Counted from the stretch's first letter, positions 1 through 13,200 are shown. The stretch is 64,000 nucleotides of DNA from Calvatia gigantea (GCA_025093985.1 JACAAK010000001.1:2294001-2358000), one strand, 5' to 3'. Notes: a model not told the origin generated them from the letters alone. A program made the numbers and translations.

Positions 1-834
1 ATAAAAATGCCATTCCCGAATTGTAAGAAGCTCGCCTGTCAACAAAAGGTTGAAGTAGTCGACCCGATACGGATAACGAGCGTACACGCGCAAAGGATTC
101 CACATAAATAACGCGTGGAGAAGGCAACCCTAAGAACTAAGCCGAAATGGTTAGTACATAGAGTGACATCGGAAGATGCAACATACTCTACTGAAGATGA
201 CCGCGATGCACAAAGTAGTGCAGGTGCCGGGTCCATTCAGAATAAGCACGTCTGTCAATACTTTAGTCTGTATCTGAAGCGAAAAAATGGGCGTGATTGT
301 GAGGTAATAAATGCAGACGAGAAGAGACCAAAGTGCAGAGGGTGGCGTTGAGAAGAGAGATTGGTGGACCCGGCGCGCCCTTGGAACCGTGATTATGAGG
401 TAGTCCTGCCGTGATTTTAGAGAATGAGGGTGTGTAGTGAATAGAGAGTAAGCGAAGAGGTGAGGAGTTATACGGACCTCATGTGAAGAACGTTTTGTTT
501 GTTCAAGTGCGATGGCCTTCTGAGCGCTCAAATGGTCACCCTCGCTGATGAAATATGTTCTCGGAGTATAACGGGTAAAGTCAAGAGATGATAGAAGCTG
601 CAAGGCTTCGGTAGAATGTCCTCCTGTTGGACGGGTGAAGTCACCGTAAGTTTCGGATGATAACAAAAAACAATGACCTGAGCCGAGGAAAACCGCAAGA
701 CTACAAGTGCGCGATAATGGGTTAGAGCGTGGACGTGGGTTTGGTGTGAGGACAACATAGAGGCGATAAACACACAGCACCAGCACGGCGGTAGCAACAA
801 CCAGGAAACTAACGTTTGGGATGTTCGTTGTCAT
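1..834 (-). CDS. ALG14: ALG14, membrane anchor subunit of UDP-GlcNAc transferase (3' end off the window)
   Basis: Alg14 anchors the catalytic subunit Alg13 at the cytosolic face of the ER; together they add the second GlcNAc to dolichol-PP-GlcNAc in N-glycan synthesis. The start at 834 is followed by one hydrophobic segment (residues about 8-30), as in the family. A 54-base intron (624-677) splits the nucleotide-binding loop; joining across it gives FLGSGGHSTEALQLLSSLDF, the family GSGGH motif. Downstream come PRTYFISEGD, VPRARRVHQS and LILNGPGTC, then after another intron RVIYVESFARVRSLSVSGRL. All of these match the conserved Alg14 core in order. The last C-terminal residues lie beyond base 1. 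It is divergent from CDC23, with start codons about 290 bases apart. The name is secure from motif order; the exon ends are inferred. Confidence 0.9.
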
Positions 835-1123
835 CGAGCAGTAGGACCCACCATCAACCGTCGGCGAATCGAGTTTTAACCACGAGAGATCGGGATGGAG
901 ATTAAAGGTGCACTAGCAACGACCCGAACCAGTAATTTGAACTAGTGTCAGTGGTTGTGTGCGGTTATAGTATATGGACGTGGTGGTCTATGTCGGAGGG
1001 TGGTGCACGTGGACATCATCATTTCGACTCCGGATGCGCCAATGACGCCCACTGGGTTCGACAACCTTTACTTGTGAGTATTCGGAAATGGGGTCTGTAT
1101 GCCAGGTGGATGGACAAACCGCC
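835..1123. promoter_or_regulatory. shared upstream region of ALG14 and CDC23
   Basis: The 289 bases between the two divergent start codons hold no gene of their own. An in-frame ATG at 1088 would shorten this to 253 bases. I see no clear TATA box or repeated operator; the assignment as a bidirectional promoter rests on position only. Confidence 0.4.
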
Positions 1124-3603
1124 ATGGACCTGAGGTCGGCTGCTAAAGAATGTTCTGAAAGAGGATTGATTGTTGCTGCAAAATGGTGCGTTCTCCATAG
1201 TCCTGCTCATCCTGATCCTCAAACACCACCAGGGCTTCAGAACTTCTCCTTGCACTTCCATTCGAAAAACGCAAGGACACAAGAAGTGCACAAGGCGATT
1301 TGAACTTTTCGACATCAACACCTGCCAGGACCAAATCTGCTGAAACTACTGTGTCGTTTCCTGGCGTCCCTTCCCCGCTTTCAACCCGATTTCCGATACA
1401 AAACTCTGTACTGCCTGTGATCACTTCTGCCCGTCATCCTGACGTCCCCAAACTATATGAGCAACCCACCGATGCTCGAGCCTTGGAGCACGAACTCGAA
1501 CACCAGGATGCTGATATGTTGGTTGCCGCTCGCGCTTTCATTGACACAAGGGAGTTCTCACGAGCGGTTCATATCCTCAAAGATGGGAGGAGCACCAAAT
1601 CCCGATTTATCAGAGTGTATAGCAAATTCATGGTGAGGATCCTTACTGCTGGATACTTTCTAAACTTTCTGATGCGGACTCAATCAAAGGCTAGTGAAAA
1701 AATGGCGATGGGAGATTGGCATAAATTAGATAGTAGGTCATTGATGTCGTCGGAGACCTTGTATTGTCTCAACATGTTAGACAATCGACTTCAGCCGCCA
1801 GTCCCAGTTAATCCATCTTTGAATGAGCTTCTCGATGAGGTCCAAGGCACAGGGGATCCGTGGTTGTTGTTTTTGTAGGCGCGGCGTCTCCACCCATTAT
1901 CCCGATTCTGATGTGTTGACAGAAAAGCGCTCTTTCTCTCGCGGCTTTCACGTCGGGAAGAGGCAATCGAGTGTGCACTTCTGTCTATCGCCGGCTTTGC
2001 CTGGAACTGGTCTTGTTGGGCACTTCTGGGAAGTTGTATCGGCGATGGAGAAGAGGTGATCGAAGGTGTTTCCAAAAGTCCGGATTGTACTAAGGTTCCT
2101 ACTCTAGCTATCTTCTCTGCTCCAATTGGTGCCGTTACCGCCGACCCACCCAGTGGTACACATGTTCCAAATCAAAACTCTCAGCGAGCTTCACCAACCC
2201 ACGGAAAGCGAGCTGGCCCTCTGTGACCGTCTTCTTGGCCAGGAATTCTTCCCCAATAGTGTCTGGCTGATGAGCCTCCGCGCATGTGTTCTTTATCATC
2301 TGCATGGTTAGGTTCTATTGTTCAGCCAGCTCAGATCTACCCCTAAATACTTGCCACCACAGAATTCGGGCAAGCTGAACAGCAATTTGAGCAAATTCTT
2401 TCCATCGATCCCTACCGGATTGACGATATAGATATCTATTCGAACATTCTCTATGTAACTGATAACAGGCTCAAACTGTCGCGACTCGCCCACGAATTCT
2501 TGGCATTGGAGAAGGACCGGCCTGAGATTTGTTGTCTTGTAGGTGAGTCAGCCGGGAACCATGGCTCCGGGTTGGCATGAATATTCATAGGTCGTCATGT
2601 GCAGGAAACCATTATTCGTTACGTGCCGAGCATGAGAAAGCCGTGAAGTATTTCCGGAGAGCCACGCAGCTTGATAGGACATATCTTTCAGCGTGGACAC
2701 TGATGGGGCACGAATATGTTGAAATGAAGAACTCCCATGCTGCTATCGAGGCCTATCGCCGAGCTGTTGGTAAGGGGTGCTTTATTCCTGCTACGTCGTC
2801 TCTTCTCACAGTCAGTTCAGATGTGAACCCGAAAGACTACAGGGCGTGGTACGGTCTGGGTCAGGCGTACGAACTACTGAGCATGCATCATTATTCTCTT
2901 TATTACTACCAACGTGCCACGGCCTTAAGGTGTGGAAATATTCGTTCGCGAGATAAAGCACATCACTCACTCACGACACCTAGGCCCTATGATATCCGGT
3001 TGTGGCAAGCTCAAGGGCTGTGTTACGAAGAGATCGGGCGGTAAATCTTGTTCTCAGAAGTCCCATCGTACTCCCCCGCTGACCTTTTCATAATCATTTC
3101 CAGACGAAGGGAAGCAATCGAATGCTACAAGCGAGCGCTCATCCCAGCAGATCCACACGAAATTAACATCAATCTCAAGCTGGCCAACCTTTATTGGTCA
3201 GTGGACGAACTTGCCGAGGCTGTGGCTTACCACAGACGTGTCGTCGAGGTTTGCCAAGCTGATCGTTGAGTAGCATGTGCGCTGTGATGTCTTGGCAAGG
3301 AACTTACCAGTGCTCTTTCCAGTTCGGCCCATCCAGGAATATGCAAAGTCATGTCTTCAGGTGGCGGAGTACCAGATGCGAACTCCTGGCGGAGACCTCT
3401 TTCTAGCAAAGGATTACCTGGAGCGAGTAGCTAATAGCAATGCCGAAGGGGTGATGAAAGCCACAGAATTGCTCAAGGTGGTGAAATTGGCTCTTCAGAC
3501 AAGAAGCCAAACCGGTGGGGCAGAGTCAGGGAGCCAAGCAATTTCTCCGGCCCTTCAGCTAAGAGAGGAGGGAATAGAAGGAACGGAAGCTGACCCTCTC
3601 TAG
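1124..3603 (+). CDS. CDC23: Anaphase-promoting complex subunit 8 (Cdc23), TPR protein
   Basis: APC8/Cdc23 is a TPR scaffold of the anaphase-promoting complex, the nuclear ubiquitin ligase that degrades securin and mitotic cyclins. The N-terminus [20 protein letters not shown] matches the family opening. A 47-base intron (1186-1232) then joins ...AAKW to [18 protein letters not shown]-type helices follow: [20 protein letters not shown] and [20 protein letters not shown], then [34 protein letters not shown], then after an intron [15 protein letters not shown] and [20 protein letters not shown]. At least six introns interrupt the frame. The gene ends after a poorly conserved tail at 3603. An in-frame ATG at 1088 would add 12 residues; 1124 was preferred because homology begins there. 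Confidence 0.9.
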
Positions 3604-3784
3604 CTCTTTTCTCTTGGGGTTATTCACAATGTAACGTTTTGGATTGTAATATTTTTGAGTATCTCGGACCTTACTCCGATAACAATCCCAAGTGGCCTTC
3701 CAAGTTGGGTAGCCTGCCCTGAACATGTTCTAAGTCACAAGTCACGGGCTTTCAGACGGCAAACCAGAACAAATCAAGCAGCAA

Positions 3785-5218
3785 ATGTCGAAGACGTTCA
3801 GTCCCACTTTCAATGTGCACACCTTCTCTACTGTATCGTATTCACCTCAGGATGTCCCCTATGCCTCCGCATTACAGAACACCCAGTTCTCTTGGTCCCT
3901 CGCAGGTCCCTCGTCGTCGTCTATCCAACCACCGACCTCAGTGACGCCCTCGATAACTAATGGTGTTTCTCAACCGTCTTCTATCGTTCTACCACCCAAG
4001 AAGCTCTTGAAAAACAAGCACCGGACGGAGGAGGAATTGAAAATTACTCATACAACTGCAGAAAGGTACATTTTCGGGCTCAATCCCAAAGTACTCCTAA
4101 CTCATGAATATACAGATTTTCCGTGCATCTTGCGCAGGACCATGCTGCTGTCCTACAACCAGATGTAGATGCCCCCTTTGTGGATCATGCTGACGTCGTG
4201 CGACGCCTTTTGCCGTATCACATATACCAGCAACCGCGTGAGGATTGCGAAACACTAAATGGCCGGAAAGGAAAGCAAAAGGCATTGGAGTCCGACTTGA
4301 GGGCGGAAATTAAAGGTGAATTTTAGAATCCCTGAACAGAGGTTTGAAAGCCCTAATCCCTACACAGAAACGCGATTTGCACTGCAATGTCACAGACGAT
4401 ATCTCAAGCTGCGGGACCGCTTTCATATAACGAAAATTCGAACAGCTTCTGTGAGCATTTCTTCTGGAGTTCGCATGAATTTCTGGCTCAAATCTTACCT
4501 ACAGCGCTCGGCAGCGGATGGCCAAGCCTATATCCTTGCCCAGGCAGTTCTGGAAGCCGACCGTGTTGACGCGTCCTTACTCAGTAACGAATTGAAGGCT
4601 GCTCGTGGTGAATTGGAGCGGCTGGAACGGGAAAGACGTGCCACCGCCGCAACTACTGCAAGAACGCAGTACGCTCCCGCACCTGCCATGACGACTCTAC
4701 AAGCCCAATACTACCGACCTTACCCATATGCCTACACGCAGGCATATGGGGCTCCCATCCCCCCTCCTACCACAAGTACCTTCCAGATCAGCCCTTCACC
4801 ATCTACTCCCAATCAGGGTCGCGCAAATACTGCAATACCAGTGCAACTCCCTGTCGCTTCTTTACCCGCTTTGCACGCGCTTGGTATCCATCCCGTTCCC
4901 GTATCCTCGGTCACTGAAGGACAGCCTCCACCTCCTGCAGTTTTGCGTGGTTCAACCGCAAACGGCACTATGCTTACGTTGGAAATCAACGTTTCTCTTC
5001 TTCAGTCTGCTCAGATGAGTGGGTTGGCTATGGTCTTAAATTCACTGATGTCGCGGACGAATACCAACGTCACGGTACCCCCATCCCCGAGTGCCCCTCC
5101 TGGGACGGTTTCGGCGGCCTCAACCGTCAGTCAAAATTCATCAACCGGATCGGTAGCCGGGAGCCGGGCGTCTCTGCCGCGATCGACAACCACCCCATCT
5201 CACCCTTCGCACAAATAA
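3785..5218 (+). CDS. GLTSCR1-domain protein, likely SWI/SNF-type remodeller subunit
   Basis: After a Ser/Pro-rich N-terminus and an intron (about 4065-4112), the protein reads FSVHLAQDHAAVLQPDVDAP, then VVRRLLPYHIYQQP. This is the GLTSCR1 region that in animals defines BICRA/BICRAL of the non-canonical BAF complex. Two further introns follow. Joining them gives ETRFALQCHRRYLKLRDRF and a basic stretch, then an alpha-helical segment DASLLSNELKAARGELERLE, again like the C-terminal part of the domain. The last 170 residues are Pro/Tyr/Ser/Thr-rich and probably disordered. The start at 3785 gives a continuous first exon. The domain call is strong from the motif. Membership of a fungal SWI/SNF complex is inferred from the family, not shown here. 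Confidence 0.8.
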
Positions 5219-5652
5219 ATGCCATCGCCGTTGAAAGTTTTGATCCTGACCTAACCCCGATAGAGATAAAGTACACAGTAATACTACATTATCCTTTGAC
5301 AAGTTCCTGTTCTGCGGCATTCCGCCAGTATAGGGCTCCAAGCTCTACCGCTTTAGCTGGTCGGTGAAAAGCACCTCTGAGAGGCTCCCCCTTGAACTTG
5401 CGTTTTTGCTTCCACTGGGCTGCTCTGCTGTAAGGGTGGGATCGGGACAGTAAACAAAAGCAGAATGGTTGCGTCCCTTGACTTGAGGTTTCCATGGTTG
5501 GTTTGATGACAGTCACACGGTGTTGACGCCAGGGTTGCGACAGGCAACACACCAGTTTCATATTAATCGACCTCAGCATTTGAAGCTTGAAGCCCGTCCC
5601 AAGAGTTCCTCATCACTTTGCCGTGCTTTTCCCAATAACGGCGACATTGACG
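5219..5652. other. Intergenic gap, GLTSCR1-domain gene to CLC gene
   Basis: 434 bases between two genes on the same strand. It should hold the 3' UTR of the first and the promoter of the second. No coding or repeat signal was recognised. The CLC frame is open back to an ATG at 5587, but that N-terminal extension has no family support. Confidence 0.5.
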
Positions 5653-8600
5653 ATGCCATCGTCAGAGGGCACCAACTCCGGCCGCTCTGTACTCCCACCT
5701 CCAACAGTGTGGCGGCGTGAACGCTTACTTCACATCGGTAGTAGCTCGACAGTACAAACCATTCCCACTCAACGCTCGGATGACCATGACAATAACGGAG
5801 TTGCCAACGAGTCCCTTCTTTCCGCGACCGTAGCGGGCGAGGCCACCGCCTTGCACCAGGATGACCGTAAAGCTTCTTATGGGACAATGCCCACGCGGAA
5901 ACTGTTTAGTCGGCCTTCGCTCAGTTTTGCTTCACGTCGGGGCCTACCCCACCTCCCAAGACTCCAGATCTTTCGTTCTACGTCGCATCCCTCCAGCCCC
6001 TTAATATCTCCAGCAACTCCCACATACTCGTTACTGAGGTCACAACGCCCAATCTCGGCATATGACGCCCCTTTGAAAGACGATGCTAGTCCGGATGCCG
6101 ACGCGAGAATCAATGGGATCCGTGTCTGGTACTCCTCGTTTACGTCCATTGATTGGCTTCACGACGCAATAAAAGATTCCGTTCGTTTTGCACGGTTGAG
6201 GAAACGCCGGTCACTTCGCTCGAAAATTCGACTGCTTCTTGATCGGGGGTTAGGATGGCTAATCGTGACATTAGTCGGCTTTTTTACAGCAGTTGTCGCC
6301 TTCTTGGTTATTCGCAGCGAGCAGTGGTTATTTGACTTGAAGGAAGGATATTGCGGGACTGCATGGTGGAAAGCAAAAAGATTATGTTGTCCTACGCTCG
6401 ATGATACGAAGAGTGCACCGTCAGGATGGCTTGGGGGTGTTGAAAAACCCTGCCTAGCATGGCAAACTTGGTCGGAGGTAGTATCACAACAGGGAAAAAC
6501 CACAGGAGTGGCAGTGGAATATCTCTCTTACACTTCCATCGCTGTAGGTCTTTGCTTTTATCGCTATAGGCGCAAGTTTGATCGATCCCTCATAGCTTTC
6601 ACTCGCTATCATGTCGAGCTTGCTCACATTATATCTCACCAATTCGACTACGTTCACTACTCGCAAGGAATCTGGAGTTCTCAGAACAGAGTTCGCCGAT
6701 CCTCACACACCGGCCGACTCAAGTACCGCACAGAAGCGGAAAGTCATGTACTATGTGAGAGAATCCCAGCCAAAAGTCTGCTTTATTACCTCTCAACACC
6801 AGAAAAAAACAGGCCGCTGGAAGTGGTATTCCCGAGATAAAAACCATATTATCAGGTACCTTGCCCTATCTTGTTACCCTTACCCGGGGCCCCTGACTCA
6901 ATGTCCTAAGGTTTTGTCATTCATGGGTACCTTGGTGGCAGAACCTTGTTCACCAAAGCTGTTGGACTGTCTTTATCCGTTGCGTCAGGCCTTTCCTTGG
7001 GTAAAGAAGGCCCATTTGTTCATATCGCTAGTTGCGTTGGGAATATCGTTAGTCGCCTCAGCAGCAAATATGAGAATAACGAGGGTGAGAAACCTTTCTT
7101 ACCCTCCGGTCTTCTGATTTAAATCTAACGTTACTTTTAGCAAAACGACGAGAAATCCTAAGTGCTGCATGTGCAGCAGGAGTCGCTGTTGCATTCGGGG
7201 CGCCCATCGGTGGTACCTTGTTCAGTCTCGAAGAGGTGTCTTACTTCTTCCCTCCAAAGGTAAAGCATTGAAGTTCGCGTATGGTATCAGTCTGAACACT
7301 GGGTGTGCGTAGGTTATGTGGCGAAGGTATGAAGCCCCCAGGCTGGCTTTCCTTACGCTTACGCTCGGAAACAGCTTCTTCTGTGCGATGATTGCCGCTA
7401 TCACTCTCAAAATGCTCGACCCCTTCGGCACAGGGAAACTGGTGCTCTTTCAAGTAACATATGATAAGGTAGGTTGCATCGGGGATAGTCTGGAATTAAA
7501 TTCTGGAATAGTTGTTCCTTTTCTTTCAGGATTGGCATGCCTTTGAGCTACTGCCCTTCGTTTTCCTCGGCTTATTTGGGGTAAGATCCCCTTTTCCACA
7601 ATCGCGTATCCACAGATCTGATTGTTCGCTAGGGCGTATATGGTGCTTACTTCTCCAAGCTCAACTACCGTTGGAGCAAGAACGTGCGCAACAAAACATG
7701 GCTTATTCGACACCCCATTGCGGAAGTCCTACTCGTACGCTCCTCCCTTCCACCAAAAGGCACATGCAAGCTTAGTTGTGTTTGCAAGATCACCCTCATC
7801 ACCACAGTCTTTTGCTTCCTTGATCCATATACCAGAATGAGTGGAACTGAGCTTGTCTATAGCCTGTTCTCTGAATGTCGGCCAAACGGCGACAATCATT
7901 TTGGTATATGTATAGCCGATCGAAGCTCCTTCGAGCAGACATGGCGTGTCTCTCGCGCAATTTTCACCACCATGCTTATCAAGGGAATGTTAACCGTTGT
8001 GACCTTCGGTATAAAACTCCCCGCTGGTATCTTTATACCCACCCTGGGAGTCGGGGCATGTGCGGGACGTATCCTCGGTGCTTGGATCCAGTGGTCCCAA
8101 CACCAAGGACCAGAAGTTGGTAGGTTATTCCAAAAATGCGAAGAGGGAGATTGTGAGCGACTTGCATCTTTGGATGGTCTTTGGCTAATTGGGAGCAGGT
8201 ATCATTCCTGGTCTATACGCCATGGTTGGAGCGGCGGCAGCCCTATCTGGTGTTACAGTATGTCCCCGTTAGTTCTTCTTGTGGGCGATGGTTAAAGTTC
8301 GACTAGCGTACTACGGTTTCCTTGGCAGTGATAATGTTCGAATTAACTGACACACTCACATATGCTGTTCCCGTCATGCTTGCCGTTCTTGTCGCAAAAA
8401 CGGTGGCAGACGCCCTCGAACCAAAAGGAATTTACGATCTTGTTATTGAACTCAATCAACTACCATACCTGGATACGAAACACGAGTACCTATGGGGCAA
8501 TGTACAGATCGGTGATGTGGTAAATTCTCCGTCCCTTGGCCTTGGCACAATATAGTTAACGCCGTGGGTAGACATCTCGGGACGTGGATGTTATTAGGCT

Positions 8601-9235
8601 TGACGAAAAGAACACCGTTATGAGCTTGAGAGACAAACTTCTCGCTCTAAACATGTCGGGAAATAATGACAGCGGATTCCCCATTCTGAGGAAAGACGCA
8701 GACGACGGCGGGCTCCGTATGGTTGGATATATTGGAGCTAGCGAGTTGGAGCATGCTTTGTGTAGGTTGATCAAACTTACATCGTGGAGAGTTTCATTAA
8801 ACTGTCGCTGCTACCAGGTATCGTAGCTGACTGTGACCCTGGCCAAGAAGTCGGATTCCATACCGCATGTTCCCACAACCTAGCATCGTCCTCGATCTCG
8901 TCCCTGCCCGATGTCCACGCCCGGCCCAGTTCGCCCATTGACCCGTATGACCTCAGTATCTATATGGACCAGGTGCGTCTGGTCTCCGTTAATGGATTCG
9001 TATCTCAAAATTCCTAGGCGCCCTTGACGATATCGTCCAACTCACCTATGGAGTTATTACACCAGTTCTTTGTAAAACTTGGAGCTCGTTATGTGGTCAT
9101 CATGGACATTGATGGCTTATGTGTGTTATTCATACCACAAACAGAAGATCCTGCTAACTGTTCCTTTCAGACGAAGGCGTCATTGACAAGAAGACATGGC
9201 TTGCCTTCCTGAGTGATCTCGAGGAAAAATCTTAA
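5653..9235 (+). CDS. CLC-family chloride channel/transporter (Gef1-like) with CBS pair
   Basis: Intracellular CLC proteins move chloride, usually in exchange for protons, in Golgi, endosomes or vacuole. The N-terminal ~150 residues are Ser/Arg-rich and cytosolic. Next come [20 protein letters not shown] and the first membrane helix near 6250. All three selectivity motifs are present after splicing: [15 protein letters not shown] at about 6813-6858, [11 protein letters not shown] at about 7000 with the gating glutamate retained, and AGIFIP at about 8022-8040. Cytosolic CBS repeats follow (about 8584-8770, and 9010-9130 with [10 protein letters not shown]). The gene ends [16 protein letters not shown] at 9235. 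There are more than ten introns. The conserved gating Glu is compatible with exchange; I did not assign the proton glutamate. The in-frame ATG at 5587 is an alternative start. Confidence 0.92.
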
Positions 9236-9463
9236 TCAGCGGTTCTCTTCCGGTAGCATGCTACTTATATACCATTCACCTGATGAAACACTGTTGTCAG
9301 GGTTCACAATTATTATATCAACTGCTTTCCCGACTTCTTACTTCCCCGATCAGTTGGTCGCACTGAAAAGAGTTTGTTTGGATATGTGTATTAACCAGAT
9401 CTTTCGCACGGTGCCCTGCATCTATCAGCGCGACCACTAACGTGAAAGTGCACCAACACTACC

Positions 9464-10206
9464 ATGACTACTGCAGGACTTGGAGTTCCCGTGAAGCTTC
9501 TTCACGAATCTTTAGGACACGTTATAACGGTCGAGCTGAAGACAGGCCAGCTCTATCGAGGAAAACTTGCAGAAGGCACGTGCAAATGACGATCTCGCTT
9601 CGTATCAATTAACAAACCAATTCATCTTTCTTTCCTATAGCGGAAGATAATCTGAACATTTCCTTGAAGGATATCACAGTAACCGGGCGCGATGGTCGCG
9701 TTTCCCAACTTGATCAAGTTTATATCCGCGGGAGCATGATTCGTTTCTTCATCGTTCCTGATATGTTACAAAACGCTCCAATGTGAGCAGAACACGTCTT
9801 GTACATGTTGTAGCTGACAGACGACGCCATAAATAGGTTCAAACGAGTAGGGCCAAACGCAATGAAAGGAAGGGGTATTGGTACCGCACGTGGGCGTGCT
9901 ACAATCATGCGAGGTGGGTGTTCATTTTTTTTCATCCACTCCTGATTTTCGTCGACAACGCTCTTACGCATGCGACCCTTTTCGCTCTTCGTACTCTCGT
10001 TCTTGTCTTGTTTCATACCGATTGCTATTTCTTTAACTTCTTTCACAACATCCGATGCACCGTCACTCACAACCCGATCCTCCAACCCATTACCTTCCAG
10101 CTAATGGTAAGTCCTTACACCCAAAACCCCAACGGATTGCTCAGCAGTTATCAAAGCTCGTCGCGGACGTGGTGCCGTCCCGGCCCCTCGTGGAATTAGG
10201 CGGTGA
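9464..10206 (+). CDS. SMD3: Small nuclear ribonucleoprotein Sm D3
   Basis: SmD3 is one of seven Sm proteins that form the ring on U1, U2, U4 and U5 snRNAs in pre-mRNA splicing. Exon 1 reads [20 protein letters not shown] and ends in [12 protein letters not shown]. Exon 2 gives [20 protein letters not shown] (Sm1), then [20 protein letters not shown] (Sm2). The tail has [11 protein letters not shown] and, after a larger intron, [19 protein letters not shown]: the RG-rich tail typical of SmD3 and a substrate type for arginine methylation. Keeping the invariant AEDN requires intron 1 to begin with GC (9576-9640), a non-canonical GC-AG intron. The stop at 10204-10206 is inferred from the RG tail. 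Confidence 0.93.
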
Positions 10207-13200
10207 ATTTATGTCCAGACTTAATCATGTCTATCACTTCCCAAGTCCCGTTTTTCGCACATTTTTTTCCATTCTCAAAAGCTGTGAGATACCTTTGCAG
10301 TATTGCCTTGTAACTACTTGGGAATCTCCACGGTATGTCCGGTGTCGTGGCCGAGTTCAGATATACTTATATTCCTACCGCTGTTGTGCATTGTTCAGTG
10401 AGTAGACTACTGTGTTCACGATCCCCTTTTTGATAGAATGCAAACTGGCGACTCCCAAATTTGGAAACGCGATCCACCAGACCAGTTGTACTCTGTCCTT
10501 CCTGCCCTGGTACCAGCAGCATTTGAGCTCATAAGAGAAACTGAAATTCATCCTTGGATCGAGGGAACCAGTGACGGCCTTCGCGCGTTAATCCACCTAC
10601 CCAGAACCATTGGACTTCTCATCAGATCCCCGAAGTGAAGGTCCACCCGTAATCTACCAGCGAGGTCAGAGATAAGCCCTGGAAACAAACAGGGCTACAG
10701 CAGCATGACAAGTGCCAACATCGGAGCACATTTTTTAGGGTGATTGTTTCGGGTACCTTGATTTCGGTGCTGATTTTAATTCCTGGCTCCATGTTGAGCG
10801 TTTAGGTTACCCGTCCAGGGATTGGCACCCGGGTCTCTGGCAATCTTCCTATCTCAAAATTCCACATCTTCTGGAAGGCGTCACTGAAGTCATTGACGGT
10901 TATCGACGGTTAGGACAATTAAAATGAGCTCTTTGTCAAGAGTCTTGGCCACCGCGGGATTCTGGGGGATCTGTGGACAGCTTTCAGGTGTATCAACACT
11001 ACAATGCTCCCTCTGTGCAAATGACTGTCTAAACTTTTTGAGACGGACCTACACCACGCTAAGGGCAACCTCGCCCGCGCGGACTCAACCGATCGCATGC
11101 GGGTTTTCTCCCTCTCTACCGGCGGGGCAAGTAAAGAGGTATCTCACGGAATTGTCAGCATTGCTGATTGCTCCACTAATAATAGTCGTTGACTCAAGCT
11201 GACTTTATGTGAATTAGTCAGTCCATTTGGGGTTCTCTATACCCCAGGGTGATTGAGAGTTTAAAAGGTCCAAATGAGGTCTTTCTGAGCTTAGTGGTAT
11301 GGACGAGAGTCCGACACGCCCAGACACTGTCCAAAAATAAGGCTTCTGCGACGTTTCACCGTAGATAAGACGTAGCACGCTTTGAAGATCAGTAATTCGC
11401 TCTGCTATAGCACTTCATTCTCGCAAAAGCATGGGAAGGTAAATCTTCCACTTCTTATTTAGAGATCCGAGGGCGTTTATAAGAACTTGATCTTCACACA
11501 TGGAAAGTCAAGAGCGAGGACTTGGGAAGCAGGGTTCAGTTCGTGGGTAGCGAGCTGCAGGTTAAGGGGGGGATTGGAATGGTACCTGCTGCGGCTCGCT
11601 ACTGACATAAAGACTGCCCCAAGTCCATTAAAACATAGCCTATGGTTTCTTCCTTTGTAACCTGGTGTACCTGGAAAATGCCAGTATTCTTGAGACAGGC
11701 AGGAGACATAGTGAATGGGACCCCAGGTTTGGAGTTACTTGCCACCCTTCATTTACCCTTGATACTCTCAGATCTAAAACCCCTTAGATGGCCTGAGTAG
11801 CAATTGGACTCTAATCTGTCTTGATGTTCAGGAATCACCGTCATTAACATTCCTTATACTCTGCTTGTTCGAGTCATCCTTGGAGCGGGCACCACAGTAT
11901 GAACTCACATAATATATTGTGTTACTAAAATTTTTCACCAGGGATGAAAATATACGTTTGATACAACGGGTGTCCGTGTTTTCTCCGGTTCAGCGTTACC
12001 AAATGTTATATAGGACAACTGCGATCTTTCTGATCACCCAACTCTCCTACTCTGATGAGCGGAAGTACGTTACGTACAACAACATCCTAGAATGGTTTGT
12101 TCGCACCCCGCGGGAGGCAGGATATTCCTGTGATCTACCTATGGTCAACAATTTGGAGTACAATGGGAACATATGTGGCGCCAGGAATATCGTTGCTTCG
12201 ATCAACTTAGCAAGGAATTTACTGAATACGGGTGACGTAACTAGTAACCGGTTCCCCGACTCTTAAAGTGGGCATTTATGAATTGACTTTATCGTGAGAA
12301 ACTCGTTTATGAACGATTCGCCAAGACATGCCCAAAAGACCGTAACGAGTCCCTCGTTCTTGAGCCAGCTCATCTCGCTAAGCAAAGAATGTCTTGGCAT
12401 ATCAATCTATGTTTATCAATCGTTCGCCCAGATTGAAGATCCTCGAAGCGTGATTGCGCAAGAGGTGGATGACCGGTGGTCGGTGACCTTCCCTGCAACT
12501 TTGTTCGCAGACAAATGCCAAGATTACCAAAACGGAGCGCACAGAATGCCAAGCCAGAAAATTGGCTAATTTGGGACGTCGTCCTGCTTCTGCTCCTTCG
12601 TTGCCTTTAAATTTGCCGTAAGAATCCGAGTACGCAAGTACTGGCCTATGACAGGAGCCGGATACAATGTTCTCTCCAACTTTTTTGGAGCGTTGCGGAG
12701 AGTTTTCGCTCATCGTATCGATAGAGTTTGAGATGACCAGACAAACTCAAGAAGTTGGTCCGGACCAAGAAATGTGCACCACAAGGCGAGATTAATTCCT
12801 CCTGCCATGTCCTCATTCAAGCCAAAGCATCTCAGCAAGTCGTTTAATTTTCACTCTCCAATTCAGAATTCCGCTAAACGCCCATAGCGGGTTGGTCATT
12901 TTGGCGGCAAGAATCTACTCGCAATGTTAATCTATTACCTCCTTTAGATTAACTAAAGACCGACGACCGTAGAATTGGGATGATGTCTTGGCAAGGCCAA
13001 GGGAAAAAATATTTTCAAGCGCAACCGAAAAGCATCGCGCCTCATGCAATGGGAGCAGCAACTTGGGTAGTGGTTCTGGACACATTCCAGAAGAACTAGG
13101 CAATGATGATCAGGTAACTTCAATCAAGGAGTCAGCCCAGAATTTAAGTGGATGAATTAAAAAAAGGAAGCTACAAAACAAGGTGGTCTTTCCCGAAAGC

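Noticed and set aside
151..666. Direct reading of the minus-strand ALG14 frame through the stretch HCFLLSSETYGDFTRPTG
   Set aside because: This stretch is an in-frame intron; removing it restores the GSGGHSTE nucleotide-binding motif.
11919..12266. 115-residue open frame considered as a transposase or other mobile-element gene
   Set aside because: No DDE, HUH, reverse transcriptase or helicase motif, no terminal repeats around it, and no recognised homology.
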